DNA of 64,000 bases from Mesocentrotus franciscanus (GCA_037976565.1 CP137668.1:21738251-21802250); one strand, 5' to 3'; shown: positions 1 through 10,901, counted from the stretch's first letter. Notes: generated by a model from the sequence alone, not told the origin. Program-made: numbers and translations.

Positions 1-145
1 AGAGAAAGTGGCCACTGTAGACAGCATGGCATTTCTAGACAGGTTCTACAACACATATTTCTCTCTCAAGGGAGAACAAATTAATGGCCACTATAGACAG
101 ATGGCCTTTATAGAAAGGTGGCCACTAAGACAGGTTTGACTGTAA
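1..145. repeat. Degenerate tandem repeat at left edge
   Basis: A short phrase of the type TGGCCACTRTAGACAG recurs several times (near 9, 93 and 119) with variable spacing, so this is the tail of a diverged minisatellite entering from the left. No coding potential is seen. Confidence 0.55.
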
Positions 146-797
146 CAAAAATTGTAATAAAGATGTGTATTAGTGTATGCAGTACATGATTAAAAGAAAG
201 CCGTTTATACCTTCAGCCATCGTTCTGTAGTAAGCAAAAAAAATTATTCAAAGTGTTTTTTTCCCCTTCAAAATCTCTGAAATCTAAACCTTGTTTGGAG
301 TATATAACTTGATATAAACAATAAATTGACCTTATTTTGCCAGTCTTTCATTTGACTAAATTTGACACACGATACCGTCAAACCAACTGTACAATGAAGC
401 ACGTGTTTCTTTGTTTTTTGTTTTCTTTTATAGGAGACAAGCTATTCGCAAACATTTGAGAATATCGTACACACCGACACGTATCAAACACACACACAAA
501 CAAAATGTTCATGGATTGAAGTATGAAGAAAAGGCAAACATATAGATGCATACATATACAAAAACCTCAAAGCCCGTTAACTACTTTTCCATTTCTATCT
601 AACAGTTTTCCTCTCTTTTTATATATATTTCTTCATTGTGTTTAAATTAGTATTTTTGTTGCAAAAACTTAGTTCAATTTACAATCCTTCCCATGTATTA
701 TAAATACCATTGTAAAATACAATAATGGTCTAACCCTGTTCAGAGATAAATCTTTACATACGACTGAGAGATTAAAACAAATATATTTTTTTCCTAC
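146..797. other. AT-rich intronic or downstream sequence, no gene seen
   Basis: This lies 3' of the sushi exon on the minus strand, whose splice donor points into it, so it is most likely intron. Candidate acceptor and donor pairs exist near 190-230 but would enclose only about 14 bases, which I do not accept as an exon. Confidence 0.4.
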
Positions 798-989
798 CAT
801 CCATTATACAATCTGGAATTGATTCGTTCCACACAGGATTTAATGGTGATGATCCCGGCACACATTGCAGGGTTCCATTGCCGTTCAGACTGTATCCATC
901 CATACATGTAAGATGAATGATAGAACCGAACCACGTGATGTTAGAATCCCAAGATCCACCAGTCGTGTCGTTTAGCTCCTCACAGAAAC
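798..989 (-). CDS. Sushi (CCP) domain exon of a modular extracellular protein
   Basis: This exon encodes a sushi/complement control protein module, an extracellular beta-sandwich usually used for binding. It has the expected four cysteines (FCEEL, LTCMDGY, LQCVPG, PDCI), the Trp in PVWNES and a Gly-Tyr after the second Cys. It is 192 bases (64 codons). The acceptor read on the minus strand is a T-rich tract ending TGTAG, and the donor is GTAGGA after GATG, so both ends are phase 1. An alternative acceptor nine bases upstream (exon start 998) also ends in AG. It shares phase and strand with the WSC-like, SRCR and CUB exons at higher coordinates and is the most 3' exon visible. The donor shows that the transcript continues past this point. 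The domain call is firm; the exact acceptor is inferred. Confidence 0.85.
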
Positions 990-1506
990 CTACAGAAACT
1001 ATAAAAAAAGAGGTATGAAATCTGATCATTGAGAGAAATTCATCGGCTCTGATTTCTTCAGAGGAAGGGTGTGAATGAAATATATTTTGTGAACATTTTT
1101 AAATTAAAAAAATGAACGATGATTATATGGCATGTAGCTAAATTCTCAAAGAAAAAAAAAAACACAAGACAAACATGCATGCCTTAAATACAAACAAAAA
1201 TTATCGATTTGATTTCTAAATTTGATAGACGATTCCAATGAGAAGTCAAAATCCAATGTTAGCCTTGTACTAATGTAAGATTTGATGATATCCTGTAATA
1301 ACGTGATCGCAAAGTTGTTGAGAAAACCTAAGGCAATTTCAATTCTTGTACGTCATCTGATGAAATGTGTGAACTGGACAATGAAATATAGCATTATCCG
1401 AACATGATTTCTAAACATTTGCCATAAAGTTTTGAAATTCCTCTTAAGTTTATTTCTTGAAAGTCTTTGCGTTCGTATTAAATAAAAAATGTCTACATAT
1501 GCCTAC

Positions 1507-1743
1507 CGTCATAAACTGACATTTTTGATAGCGACGTTGTTTCCTCACGACACTCCGTTGCATCTACCAACTGGACCTCGGCAGATGTGGAACACAAACA
1601 TTCCATTTGATTCATAATAGCGATAGATTGGATTCCGTTTGTTTTACATGAAGAGATACAAAGTGCAGTCGATGAGAACGTAAATCTGGAGCTGTTCTGT
1701 AATGTCATTGTTTCGAGTTCATAACATCCTTTATATCCGGGTT
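1507..1743 (-). CDS. WSC-like domain exon
   Basis: This 79-codon exon starts EPGYKGCYE, the typical opening of a WSC domain, a small cysteine-rich module of extracellular and cell-wall sensor proteins thought to bind carbohydrate. A CISSCK pair follows, then an ECLCS segment, and it ends with SVYDG. The usual late cysteine pair of WSC (a CGG-type motif) is not visible; only ATEC remains, so the domain is divergent. On the minus strand the acceptor follows a strong pyrimidine tract ending CCCCTCAG, and the donor is GTAGGC. Both boundaries are phase 1, as in the neighbouring exons. It lies between the SRCR exons and the sushi exon in transcript order. Family membership is inferred from cysteine and aromatic spacing alone. 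Confidence 0.7.
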
Positions 1744-1859
1744 CTGAGGGGAAAAACCCAACAATATACTTAAATGTAGAAACAAACACATGGTAATAAA
1801 CAAACCCATGTAATGATGAGGAGGATTGGGTCTAAACATGGACGGTCTAAAGGAGGTTC

Positions 1860-1976
1860 ATGCATTATTCCTTCTCTCCCTCTCTCTCTTAGTCTCTCGC
1901 TCCCTCTGTCTTCCTCCCTCTCTCTGTCTCTCTGTCTCTCTCTGTCTCTCTGCTTGTCTCCCTCCCTCTCTCTCAT
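1860..1976. repeat. (CT)n-rich pyrimidine tract
   Basis: About 115 bases of almost pure C and T on the plus strand (CTCT, CCCT and TGTCTCT phrases) lie in the intron between the SRCR and WSC exons. Open frames through it on both strands are low-complexity artefacts. Confidence 0.9.
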
Positions 1977-2316
1977 AAAGCCTTTAATCAAGGCATTCGT
2001 GGCTGTTCTCATCTGCTGAAGGCCGCATACAAATTCATCGTTTACATGGAACCAGACTGGAAATTTTATACTTAAACTTTTTAAGGTTTATGAAATATAA
2101 GATTCTGTTAAGAAATATATAACTATGTACAATTGCCATTATATACTTAACTCCCAAGCCCTTTTACAAAAAAATATAATGAACAATTAAAAGGAAAGTT
2201 GTAATTCCGTCTTCAGCAATGATCCCCATTTCCACCCTCCTTTATTTTTTCACGAAAGAGCATGCACGTATCTTCTTTTACAGAAATCAGGACGAACGAG
2301 AGACATCTTGACTCAC

Positions 2317-2394
2317 CATGACATTTTATTTTGACGACCTTCTCGGACGAACACGTTGAATGCTCAGCTATGCAATCCACCAGACGATATGTAT
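2317..2394 (-). CDS. SRCR domain exon, C-terminal part
   Basis: A 26-codon exon that finishes the scavenger receptor cysteine-rich domain begun at 2778. It reads LVDCIAEHSTC then VVKIKCHG, matching the last three cysteines of an SRCR fold. The acceptor is CTACAG and the donor GTGAGT, a consensus site. The phase is 1 at both ends, so it joins in frame to the preceding exon ending CIDG. It is too short to be found by ORF length and is called from domain completion and splice sites. Confidence 0.8.
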
Positions 2395-2541
2395 CTGTAG
2401 AAACAGATCAAAACAGGGTAAATCGACTATAAGAGATGTGCACAGTCAGAATATTTCGGGAACATATGTTTTGTTGTACTCTTGGTGTTAATTTTGAATA
2501 TTTTACTGCTTAGATATAGTAGAAGAACATCATATGCTAAC

Positions 2542-2778
2542 CATCTATGCAAGTTGGAGCTCTTGTACAGTTGTATTTTAGATGATTAGATGCACATGTG
2601 GAGTTCTCGTATGAGATCTTCTTGAAACCAGGATAGCCAAGTTCTCCACAAATCACCCCTGCCACATTCTCGGTCAAGCTGTCTTCACAGACTCTATTCC
2701 ATTCACCAGATTGTGTGGGTAGCTCGAGAAATCCTTCTGCTGGTGAAGCACCGTCCATTAAACGGCTAGAAAAGGCAT
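2542..2778 (-). CDS. SRCR domain exon, N-terminal part
   Basis: This exon of 79 codons encodes the first two thirds of a scavenger receptor cysteine-rich domain. The hallmarks are SRLMDG, EGFLEL, EWNRVCED, then VICGELGYPG. SRCR domains are extracellular ligand-binding modules and are strongly expanded in echinoderms. The acceptor is TCATTAG and the donor GTTAGC, both phase 1. An intron inside the SRCR module splits it from 2394-2317. The central YNCTRAPTCIDG segment is unusual because it carries extra cysteines near the splice site. It lies downstream of the CUB exon in the transcript. Confidence 0.82.
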
Positions 2779-3046
2779 CTAATGAGAACATAATTCGATA
2801 TTAGTGTTGCACCTCTTCAAAAAATTGACTTAAGGTGAAATACAGTACAAACTACAAAAGTGAATCTAAGCTTGAATGAAACTTGAATTTAAGGACAGTG
2901 CGCTTTTATAACAAAATAAATCTTGGAGAGACATGTAGATTGAAATTGTGAGCAACAATGAAGTACGTGTACATGTACAATATACGCACTTGTACAATGT
3001 CCTTTTTACTTTGTAAATTTAACAACTAAAAAAAGTAAATGAACAT

Positions 3047-3170
3047 GCAATCTGTAAATTGAACAATTTCAGCTTTTAGCTGCATGTTCGATGAGTTTTA
3101 TCTCACTAAACCAATACAATAAGATACAAATACAATAAATTGCAATACAATATATTGTGGTATTTCACAT
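3047..3170 (+). repeat. LINE-like 3' end with microsatellite tail
   Basis: The sequence AACAATTTCAGCTTTTAGCTG forms a small hairpin. It is followed by ATGTTC, a TTTTATCTC segment and then a tail of AATACAAT-like repeats. A closely similar hairpin phrase with a CAATTCAATT-type tail occurs at about 19805-19897. Shared 3' sequence plus simple tails is typical of old non-LTR retrotransposon ends; no coding part is attached here. It lies in the intron between the CUB and SRCR exons. Confidence 0.4.
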
Positions 3171-3371
3171 TATAGGCAGGAAAATACCGTCAATGAGAAG
3201 GAGCAAGACATTATTAACCTAATGGAAAGAATGAGAGAAGAGGGAGAATGAAAGCAAATAACGTACATTAATGAGATTACATGAAGAGAGAGAGTCGTGC
3301 TACATCATCTGCAAATTAGGTTAATATTTACAGAATGCTATTCATATCTTGATCCTACAGAGTGAACTTAC

Positions 3372-3698
3372 TAGAAGGTTCGTTACACGAGACTGAAATA
3401 TTGAATCCTTTCCTTCTGCCACTTCGAGATGAGGTGAACTCGATATGAAGAGTATGTCCTGACGTCAGATAGGAAGGGAATTGCATATTCTCGCCTGTGT
3501 AGGCCTTTCTATCATGATACATGTCCCGAATGTCAATCAAATCATAAGGATTTTCCAAGTTAAAGTCATTAAAAGTGACGAGGATCCTCCTATTAGGAGG
3601 TGATGTGATGTTCCACTCCTCGAATGCACCATTGGGGTAAAGAAAAGGATAGTTCGGGGATGTAAGTATGATGCTCATTGTGCAATCCAGTGTCAGAT
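3372..3698 (-). CDS. CUB domain exon
   Basis: This single exon of 109 codons encodes a CUB domain, an extracellular beta-barrel found in complement and developmental proteases. It has the opening LDCTMSIILTSPNYPFLYPN, an EEWNIT segment, the central FNLENPYDLIDIRD strand corresponding to the acidic region, and a C-terminal LHIEFTSSRSGRRKGFNISV with a final Cys in SCNEP. The usual second internal cysteine pair is reduced. The acceptor is TTACACAG and the donor GTAAGT, with phase 1 at both ends, as in the downstream SRCR, WSC and sushi exons. A possible signal-peptide exon lies about 1.2 kb upstream. The domain call is secure; the gene's name is not determined. Confidence 0.88.
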
Positions 3699-4918
3699 CT
3701 GTGTAAGGAATACAACAACTTTTGTGTTAAACATTGCGAGATACATAATTCGTGTAACCTAAATTAAGCCTAATGTGAAAGAAATGAAAACTAAACAGAA
3801 TGGGATATGCAGGTATACATTATAAGGATGTTGATTCTAATGAATTAATTATTTCTTCTACATAATATTTTAACGATTTAAAGCTGAACAAATGTACGTA
3901 ATCAAGCTGACACAAAATAGATGAGTCAAGTAATACAGACAAGAGTCCCTTTTATATAAATGAGTCAACACTCTACCGGCCCTGAACAGTTATAACAAAA
4001 ACATTATTCTGAGTCACATGAATGCATTCATGAATGAATAGTAAACTGAAATAAATAAAAACACCGTAATTTGCAAAAAGAGAAAAATAGAGGGAGAGGA
4101 AAAGAGAGACAGAGCGAGTGAGAGAAAGAAATAGAAAAAGATGGATACAAGCCAGAAAGGTAGAGACTAGACGGGAGGGTACAAACTAATCAGGAGCTGC
4201 AAAATCATGGACATGTCTACTCGACCAAGGAATGAAGATTGCAATATGAAGCAATCTGCACAATGATATACAATACAAAAACCTAAAATGACAGCTATCC
4301 AGTATAGGCCTACGCTCATGTTACATTATACCGTTTCCACTCAAAGGATTTCACTTGGAAAACATCACAAAATACATAGGTGAAACCGGGTTGTTTAATA
4401 AACAAAGTTAATAAACAGGTTTTGTTTACAACTGACAGCTCCTTATTTTTCGTGCATTGTATTTGTGACAAAATTTGGATCAAATGTAGTTCTGAATCTG
4501 GTTCTTCGGGTTCTTGGTACGCTCAAACGAATTCCTGAGCGGTTAAATGTGAAACAAAACAATTGTGGGAGTGATGAGTCTTCAATAACAAAAGTTACGT
4601 CGGACAGTATTCTTCAAACAACGTTGATACAAAATAAATGTATGGAATGATAGGGCATATCTTTTCTCCCCTGCACTCCCCCAAACCCATACTCAAAAAG
4701 AACAATAAACTAAATGCAATTAGCCTTAACCACTAACATACTTGCAAACTACTTGGCAGAACCAAATCTATTACTTAAGGGGGACAGTATGATCATAAGG
4801 CATTACATTATTCTTCATGTAATTTACAGACACGTTTGAAGATTTTATTAACATTATTGATTGTAGGCCTATATTGAATAAATTTGTCATAACATCTTTA
4901 AAAGTACAAAGAGCTTAC
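3699..4918. other. Intron-like stretch, no gene seen
   Basis: AT-rich sequence between the CUB exon and the putative signal-peptide exon. It contains a short purine-rich patch near 4080-4150. The open frame at 4465-4650 has no recognisable motif. Confidence 0.4.
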
Positions 4919-4995
4919 TGGTGCATTTTACAGTTCTCGAAGTCAGAGTCCAAATGCTCCAGGTATAAAAGATATAAAGCAAACAGGATTCCAGT
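4919..4995 (-). CDS. Possible signal-peptide exon of the CUB-SRCR gene
   Basis: On the minus strand a pyrimidine tract ending CCCGCAG precedes an open 77-base segment that ends at a GTAAGC donor. In the frame that leaves phase 1 at the donor it encodes a hydrophobic stretch around CLLYIFYTWSIWTL followed by TSRTVKCT, and it joins in frame to the CUB exon. This would fit a secretory signal with the initiator Met in an exon further upstream. The evidence is only splice consensus, phase and hydrophobicity, so the call is tentative. Confidence 0.35.
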
Positions 4996-5415
4996 CTGCG
5001 GGAAAAATAAGGCATATATGTAACTTTGTTATAGGTAAATATTTCTGTATGTAATCTAGAATTGGAAGTGGAATATTGATCGCCTAATACGGTAATTTAA
5101 GGGAACCAATCACCTAAAAGAAAGAGAAAAAAGTGTACAGCCACAAGGTATAAAATCCACAGCAAAACACTTTATACCACATTCAGTGTGTTACCGGCTT
5201 ACCGGTATGAAGAAATAAATTAAAACATGAAAACCTCCGCGCGCGCACAAGTCAGACTTGGATTCTGCAGTGCGCACCCGTTTATTTGCGAGTGCGTACG
5301 GATGAGTTGACCTGACTACTCAATTCGCTTTTACTTTTTGTAAATAATGTATTTAAACCTGCAATATCTCTTTTATCGAAGTGTCATTTCAAGCCTATAT
5401 TGTGGATACATTACA
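4996..5415. other. Upstream non-coding sequence
   Basis: No ORF or repeat with support. It contains a short CG-rich patch (CGCGCGC near 5238) and may include upstream intron or promoter of the CUB-SRCR gene. Confidence 0.3.
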
Positions 5416-6152
5416 CCAGGGAGGTGATAGAGAAGGAGTGGAATCAAGCCGCTCTCCTTTGACCCCATGCTCCAAGCCGCCGAAAAGTTATGCGCTACTC
5501 AGCAACCGTTGACCAGGTGGTGTGATAAAAGAGCGCGTGAAATATCAGGATTTAGAATTCCTACATCAAAAAATGGTATCTCAGCAAGTGTTCGCTGTCC
5601 CTTTCAATGATTTCTCATCAATTGTTGAATGTGTAATGAGTTGAACAAGCGAACACAAACTTTTGTAATTTCATACTATTTTTCCAACTGCAAAAATACA
5701 AAAAAGCACGCGAAAGCACGCATTAGCAAACTTAAAGTTATCTAAGATTGTAAATCATGGATTAAATGACGGGAAATTTAAATATGCGAAAATAATCGGA
5801 TTATCCTGAAATATTGACTTTTTGTCGGGATCTAATTTTTCTTTTACCCACTCTGGCACACAAATTATAGGAAGGGCGGAGTACTAGTACTAAATTTGAA
5901 AAATTGTTTGATGCACTATTCCCAATACAATCCCCATTTAAGGTTTATAATTTACACTGAAAGTTTGCCGGTAATTTAATAAATGTGAAACTAGTGCCTA
6001 GCCTCCGAAATTCCCCGCAGTGGAAGAGCGGCTCGGAGCATGGAACTTCAAAGCCAAGTGGAATTTTACGCATCCCATTGTTACGCTTTAGAACTCATGC
6101 ATGCGTTTGAAAAAATTACAAGAGTTTCCACTCCTTCTCTATCACCTTCCTG
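5416..6152. mobile_element. Non-autonomous inverted-repeat DNA element
   Basis: The left end (from 5417) and the right end (to 6152) are inverted copies of each other over about 26 bases, with core AGGTGATAGAGAAGGAGTGG. A second inverted match, CATGCTCCRAGCCGC, lies just inside both ends (about 5466 and 6026). The six bases ATTACA stand immediately outside both ends (5410-5415 and 6153-6158), consistent with a target-site duplication. There is no transposase, so this is MITE-like and the superfamily is unresolved. The frame at 6101-6295 crosses the right end and is not a gene. Confidence 0.65.
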
Positions 6153-6536
6153 ATTACATGGAGCCCCTAAAATATAGAAAAAATATGTTATGGCCATTAG
6201 TCCTCTTTGATAATGTTATATTCAGTAACGAAGTCGGTTTAATCTACTGCGTTGAAATGTCCCGTCAAGGACTGAAAAAATATATTCAAATATAGATTGG
6301 TGTTGCAACATCCCCCTTCCAATATTTAGTCTTGACCGTGAAATCTTAAGAAGCCATGCGGCAAGAGCCGATGAAAATAATAGTATCATAATCTATAGTA
6401 AGCCATGTTCGAGAGTATTCAAATTAAAAATTGTTTCCTACAGCTAACGTTATATACATGTATATCGAATATGTGATTACCATTCTCTAAGATATTTACC
6501 TTGCAAATTGGCATTCCGTATATCAATAGTCAATAT

Positions 6537-6652
6537 TGTGGTATAGCGCCACCTTGTGTTAATAAAACGTGCAGAAATATGACTCCCAAACCTGGACCAC
6601 TGTGTTATCTTTGTTGTGTCCAAAGTGTTCTAAATGAGGTAGAGACACGACA
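6537..6652 (+). repeat. 5' LTR (116 bp)
   Basis: It starts TGTGGTATAGCG and ends ACACGACA, the TG...CA form. It contains AATAAA near 6560. It matches the 3' LTR at 113 of 116 positions. Confidence 0.93.
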
Positions 6653-6654
6653 AT

Positions 6655-6672
6655 TGGCGACGAGGATAAAGA
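6655..6672 (+). promoter_or_regulatory. Retrotransposon primer-binding site
   Basis: TGGCGACGAGGATAAAGA begins two bases after the 5' LTR. TGG is complementary to a tRNA CCA end. I do not assign the tRNA. Confidence 0.65.
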
Positions 6673-6847
6673 TAACCGTGAACTATAAGCTGAAAAGTGT
6701 AAGTCATTAATGAAAAAAATGATGACAGTGTTCCTATAGACTGCAGATAGAAGTAAAAATCGGCAGTCTTGAGGTGATGTGAACTGTGTAGCCCACATAT
6801 TGAATTTGGTGTCAGCTATAGTGACTGTGAACGTACACGTCGTGAAA

Positions 6848-7430
6848 ATGGCGTCAACAACGGGTAGAGCTGAAAGTTACAATCCAGACATTGAGCAATA
6901 TGAGTCATACAGAGAAAGAATGGATTATTACTTTGTGGCTAATGACATAAGTGATGAAAGGAAGAAAGTTGCTGTAATTTTGTCAGTAATGGGAGCAAAA
7001 GAATATAGACTGCTAAAGAGTGTGGTATCTCCACAGAAGGTTTCTGAGCTGACATTGAAAGAGGTCGATGATGCGCTGAAGGAGCATTACAACCCTAAAC
7101 CACCAGTCATGCTAGAAAGATACAAGTTCTATCAGAGGAATCAGAGAGCTGATGAGAACATCGCTACATACTACGCGGAGTTGAAGAAAATGGCGGAAAC
7201 ATGTGATTTTTAGCACCTTTAGAAAGGAAGCACTTCGAGACAGATTCGTGTGCGGGTTAGCAGAGGAGAGCGTTCAGAGGCGTCTTCTGTCCGAAGATGA
7301 CATCACTATCGAGAAAGCGGTGAAGCTGGCTACGAGCATGGAAGCTGCCAGTAAGGGTACCGCAGCACTGAAAACACTTGAACAGAAAAGTTCTACAAGT
7401 ACCACTGTTAATTATGGAGAAATAGAATGT
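6848..7430 (+). pseudogene. Gag capsid region, frameshifted
   Basis: The capsid-like part of Gag starts at an ATG in MASTTGRAES and runs with the motifs QYESYRERMDYYF and ERYKFYQRNQR. It should form the coat of the retrotransposon particle. The frame ends at a stop at 7211, just after ETCDF. Coding similarity resumes in the next frame (FRKEALRDRFVCGL) from about 7210. A run of five T at about 7207 is the likely site of a one-base insertion. The break is inside Gag, not at a gag-pol junction, so a programmed shift is unlikely. The upstream ATG at 6779 is in the same frame, but 6848 fits the family start better. Confidence 0.8.
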
Positions 7431-8981
7431 TATTGTTGTGGAAAGAAAGGACACTCCAAGAAACAGTGTCGGTATAGGGAACTGTCATGTGACAACTGCC
7501 ACCGTAAAGGACATCTAAAACAGGTGTGCAGGAACAGTAAGAAGGGTAGCTCTAGATCACAAAATAACCCAAAGAGTACAGGTAGTACTAGTAAGTGGAA
7601 GGGGCAAGAACATAAGTATAAGACTAGAAGAAAGTCTAGGTTAGGTGTAAGTCATGTTGAAGGTGACCAGTCAGAGTCAGGTAGTGTTGAATGTTCAGAG
7701 TCTAACACAGATGATGACGATGATGATGTGTATTACATTGGAGTACATAAAGTAGGGAAAAGTGTGAAGCCTATCATGATTGATGTAGAAATAGAAGATA
7801 CTACATTGTCGATGGAACTTGATACGGGCTGTGGAGTCTCGATTGTGAGTCAATCTGTGTATGAAAAGAACTTCAAACACAAGGTAAAGGTAGACAAATG
7901 TGATATAAAGCTCAAGACCTTCACACGACAGAAGATACCTGTAATGGGAAAATGTATGGTAAATGTCAATTACCATAGCAAAAGAGAAATGTTACCTTTA
8001 ATCATTGTGAAGAATGAGGGTCCTACTCTACTGGGTAGAGATTGGTTGTGGAAAATTCCCCTGCGATGGAAAGAAATATTTGAGGTACACCATGTGACAC
8101 CTAGTGGTACACCACAAGATAGGATAGAGAAGGCAATAGCAGATAGTGAGGTCTTTGATAGCAGTGTAGGAAGAATAAAAGGGGTTCAGGCCAAACTGAA
8201 AGTGAAAAGTGATGCAGAACCAAAGTTCTTCAAGCCCAGACCTATTCCCTTTGCGATAAAAGACAAAGTGGCAGAAGAGATTGATAGGTTAGTGAAAGAA
8301 GGGGTACTAGAGCCTGTAGAGTTTTCCGATTGGGCTGTTCCTGTAGTACCGGTACAGAAACCAGATGGTAAGATAAGGTTGTGAGGGGACTACAAAATCA
8401 CAGTCAATCCACAGTTAGAAGTGAAAGAGTATCCAATGCCAAGACCTGAAGAGTTGTTTGCTAGCCTACAAGGGGGAAAGAAGTTCACAAAACTTGACTT
8501 GAAGAATGCATATCAACAAGTAGACTTAGAATAGAAATCTAGACAATATGTCACAATCAACACACATCTAGGTTTATACAGGTATACACGGTTACCGTTT
8601 GGTGTGAGTTCGGCTCCTGCCATATTCCAGGAGTGTATGGACAAGATTCTCCATGGTCTTAATGGAGTAGGATGTTATTTGGATGACATCATAGTCACAG
8701 GTTCAAGTGACAAGGAACATGCATCAAACTTAGAGAGTGTGTTGAAGAGGTTGAGTCAGTTTGGACTACGGTTGAAGAGATCCAAGTGTGCATTCATGCA
8801 GGATTCGGTGGAGTATCTAGGTCATGTGGTAGATGCCGGAGGGTTGCATCCTTCACCATCGCGTGTTGAAGCCATTGCGTCGGCAAGCCCACCCAAAGAT
8901 GCGTCAGAGGTACAGTCTTTTACTGGGCTAATCAATTACTATCGGAAATTTATTCCGAATCTGGCATCCATCATGGGTTGA
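7431..8981 (+). pseudogene. Gag zinc knuckles, protease and reverse transcriptase, with two stops
   Basis: One frame carries, in order, two CX2CX4HX4C knuckles (CYCCGKKGHSKKQC and CDNCHRKGHLKQVC), which bind element RNA, and an acidic linker. An aspartic protease follows with LDTGCGVSIV and LLGRDW. The reverse transcriptase has FGVSSAPAIFQ and the catalytic box YLDDIIV, and the frame continues to NYYRKFIPNL. The frame is interrupted by an in-frame TGA at 8382 just before the GDYKITVNP motif and a TAG at 8532 after DLE. It ends with a frameshift near 8975 at the start of the RNase H link. All catalytic motifs I looked for are still readable, so the damage looks recent. Confidence 0.85.
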
Positions 8982-9533
8982 AGAGGAAGCAGGTGTTCGA
9001 GTGGACTCCTGAATGTCAGAAGGCCTTTGACTTGGTGAAGAAGATACTGAGCTCCAGTAAGGTACTGGTCTATTTCGATCCAAGCAAAGAGGTGACATTG
9101 GCGGTGGACGCATCACCATATGGGATAGGCGCGGTCATTTCCCATGTGACGGAAGAGGGGGACAAACCGATTGCGTATGCGTCTAGGAAGTTGACAAAGG
9201 CAGAAATGAACTACTCTCAGTTGGAGAAGGAAGCCCTAGCTTTTGTGTATGGTGTGAGGTATTTTCATCAGTATCTTTGTGGTAGGAAGTTTATGCTTCT
9301 TACGGACCACAAACCATTGACTTTCCTGCTTGGACCCAAGAGGGGATTCCAGTTCTTGCGGCCTCAAGGCTGCAACGTTGGGCAATTTTGCTTTCAGGAT
9401 ATGTGTATGATATCAAATATCGTACATCCCAACAGAATGCCAATGCAGATTTCCTATCACGTCTGCCTGGTGCAGGAAAGGTGGAGAGCGAGGAGGATGA
9501 GTTTGTAGTGAGTGGACTGAAGAGGCTACAAAG
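8978..9533 (+). pseudogene. RNase H region, frameshifted
   Basis: This continues the polyprotein in a new frame. It contains VDASPYGIGAVI, LEKEALAFVYG and LLTDHKPLTFLL, the acidic and His motifs of a Ty3-type RNase H that degrades the RNA strand of the hybrid. Near 9340 the reading shifts again: the end of the domain (SRLQRWAILLSG and NADFLSRLP) is in another frame. A further break near 9530 separates it from integrase. The two shifts look like single-base changes in short G or A runs. Confidence 0.8.
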
Positions 9534-10514
9534 ATGAATGAGACACAGTTGAAGTCACTGCCGGTGACAGCTGATAGAGTGCGGAAAGCTACGGACACTG
9601 ATAGGGTGTTGCCAAAGGTTAGATTCTTTGTTCAGAATGGATGGCCTTGCAGGGATGAGATCTCACCAGAGTTGCGGGTTTGGCTGAGGAAGAAAGATGA
9701 GATGACAGTAGAGAGTGGTTGCTTGCTTTGGGGAATTCGTGTGATCATTCCAGATGGTTTGCAGCAACATATTTTGGAAGAGCTCCATAGAGGCCATCAG
9801 GGGATGGTGAGGATGAAGAGTCTTGCCAGAATGCATGTCTATTGGCCAGGTCTAGATCAGGATATTGAACGGTTAGTACAGGCTTGTTCATCTTGCCAAG
9901 CCATGCAGACCGTACCACCAGCAGCACCAGTGAATCCATGGGCATGGCCATCCCAGCCATGGCTTAGAGTGCATGTCGATTTCGCTGGACCATTTCTGGA
10001 TCAGATGTTTTTGCTAGTCGTAGACGCTCACAGTAAATGGCCAGAGGTCATTCCCATGAGGTCTACAACAGCATCGAATACCATTCGGGTGTTGAGGAGT
10101 CTGTTTTCGAGATATGGCCTTCCCCATGAAGTAGTATCTGATAATGGACCACAATTTGTTGCAGAGGAGTTGGCTGTGTTTTTGAAGAAGAACGGCATCA
10201 AGCACATCAAGTCAGCAGTGAAGCACCCAGCTTCGAATGGCGAAGTTGAACGTTTTGTTCAGACCTTCAAGAAGGCTATGAAGAAAGCCAAACCAGATGG
10301 GGGTGATGTACAGCTGAAGTTAGCTAGGTTCTTGTTGGCATACAGGACCACTCCTCATGTGGTGACCCAAGAAACACCGTCAAAGATGCTCATGGGACGA
10401 GACTTGAGGACACGGCTGAGTCAAGTGAGACCTGATTTAGGCTTGAAACTACAGCAGAAGCGAGCTCCAAAGAAAGAAAGAGAGCGAGAAGCTTTGAGGT
10501 TGGTGAACGAGTGA
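9534..10514 (+). pseudogene. Integrase region of the Ty3/gypsy element
   Basis: The frame is open for 326 codons. The N-terminal HHCC zinc-binding module is visible (HRGHQG, then CSSC). The core has the DDE residues in VHVDFAGPF, VSDNGPQF and SNGEVERF. Integrase would join the DNA copy to the host chromosome. The segment is intact internally but lacks its own start and is out of frame with RNase H upstream. Near 10490 the frame shifts before the C-terminal module. It is one domain of a broken polyprotein, not a separate gene. Confidence 0.88.
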
Positions 10515-10901
10515 GAGTGCTAGATTTTCGGGTTCATTCTGAAAGATGGTCAGAAGGTATGGTGACCAGAGTCCTTGGTCCAGTGACTTATCAAGTAGCG
10601 GTAGATGGTATTCTGTGGAAGAGGCATGTCGAACAGATAAGAAGGATGTTGCAGTGTGTAGATTCAAGGGCAGAGCCACTCGAACAAACGGTACCGAACA
10701 CAGACATACATGTATACAATGACAGAGACACCATTACAAGAGCCTTAACAGACGAAGACATACCAAACACACACATCTCAATCACCTAGGAAAATAACCC
10801 AGCCCCAAGACAACAGTCACACAGAACAAAAGCAACACACAGAGCAAAACCTCCGTCGTTCAAAACGTCACATCAGTAAACCAGATAGGTTGGATTTGTA
10901 A
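10490..10901 (+). pseudogene. Integrase C-terminal GPY/F-like tail, frameshifted
   Basis: Reading resumes in a third frame with GERVRVLDF and VTRVLGPVTYQV, the GPY/F-like module that follows many Ty3-type integrases, then WKRHVEQIRR. The frame stops at 10789. The polyprotein end, SKRHISKPDRLDL and a TAA at 10899, is in yet another frame. The Arg- and Pro-rich ending is common for gypsy Pol. Downstream to the polypurine tract is an A-rich untranslated region. Confidence 0.75.

Noticed and set aside
1770..2019. Arg/Glu-rich and Ser/Leu-rich ORFs
   Set aside because: Both are translations of the (CT)n tract on opposite strands.
7203..7215. Possible programmed frameshift at the T run in Gag
   Set aside because: It falls within Gag before the zinc knuckles, not at a gag-pol border, and the rest of the polyprotein has several similar breaks. 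A one-base insertion is simpler.
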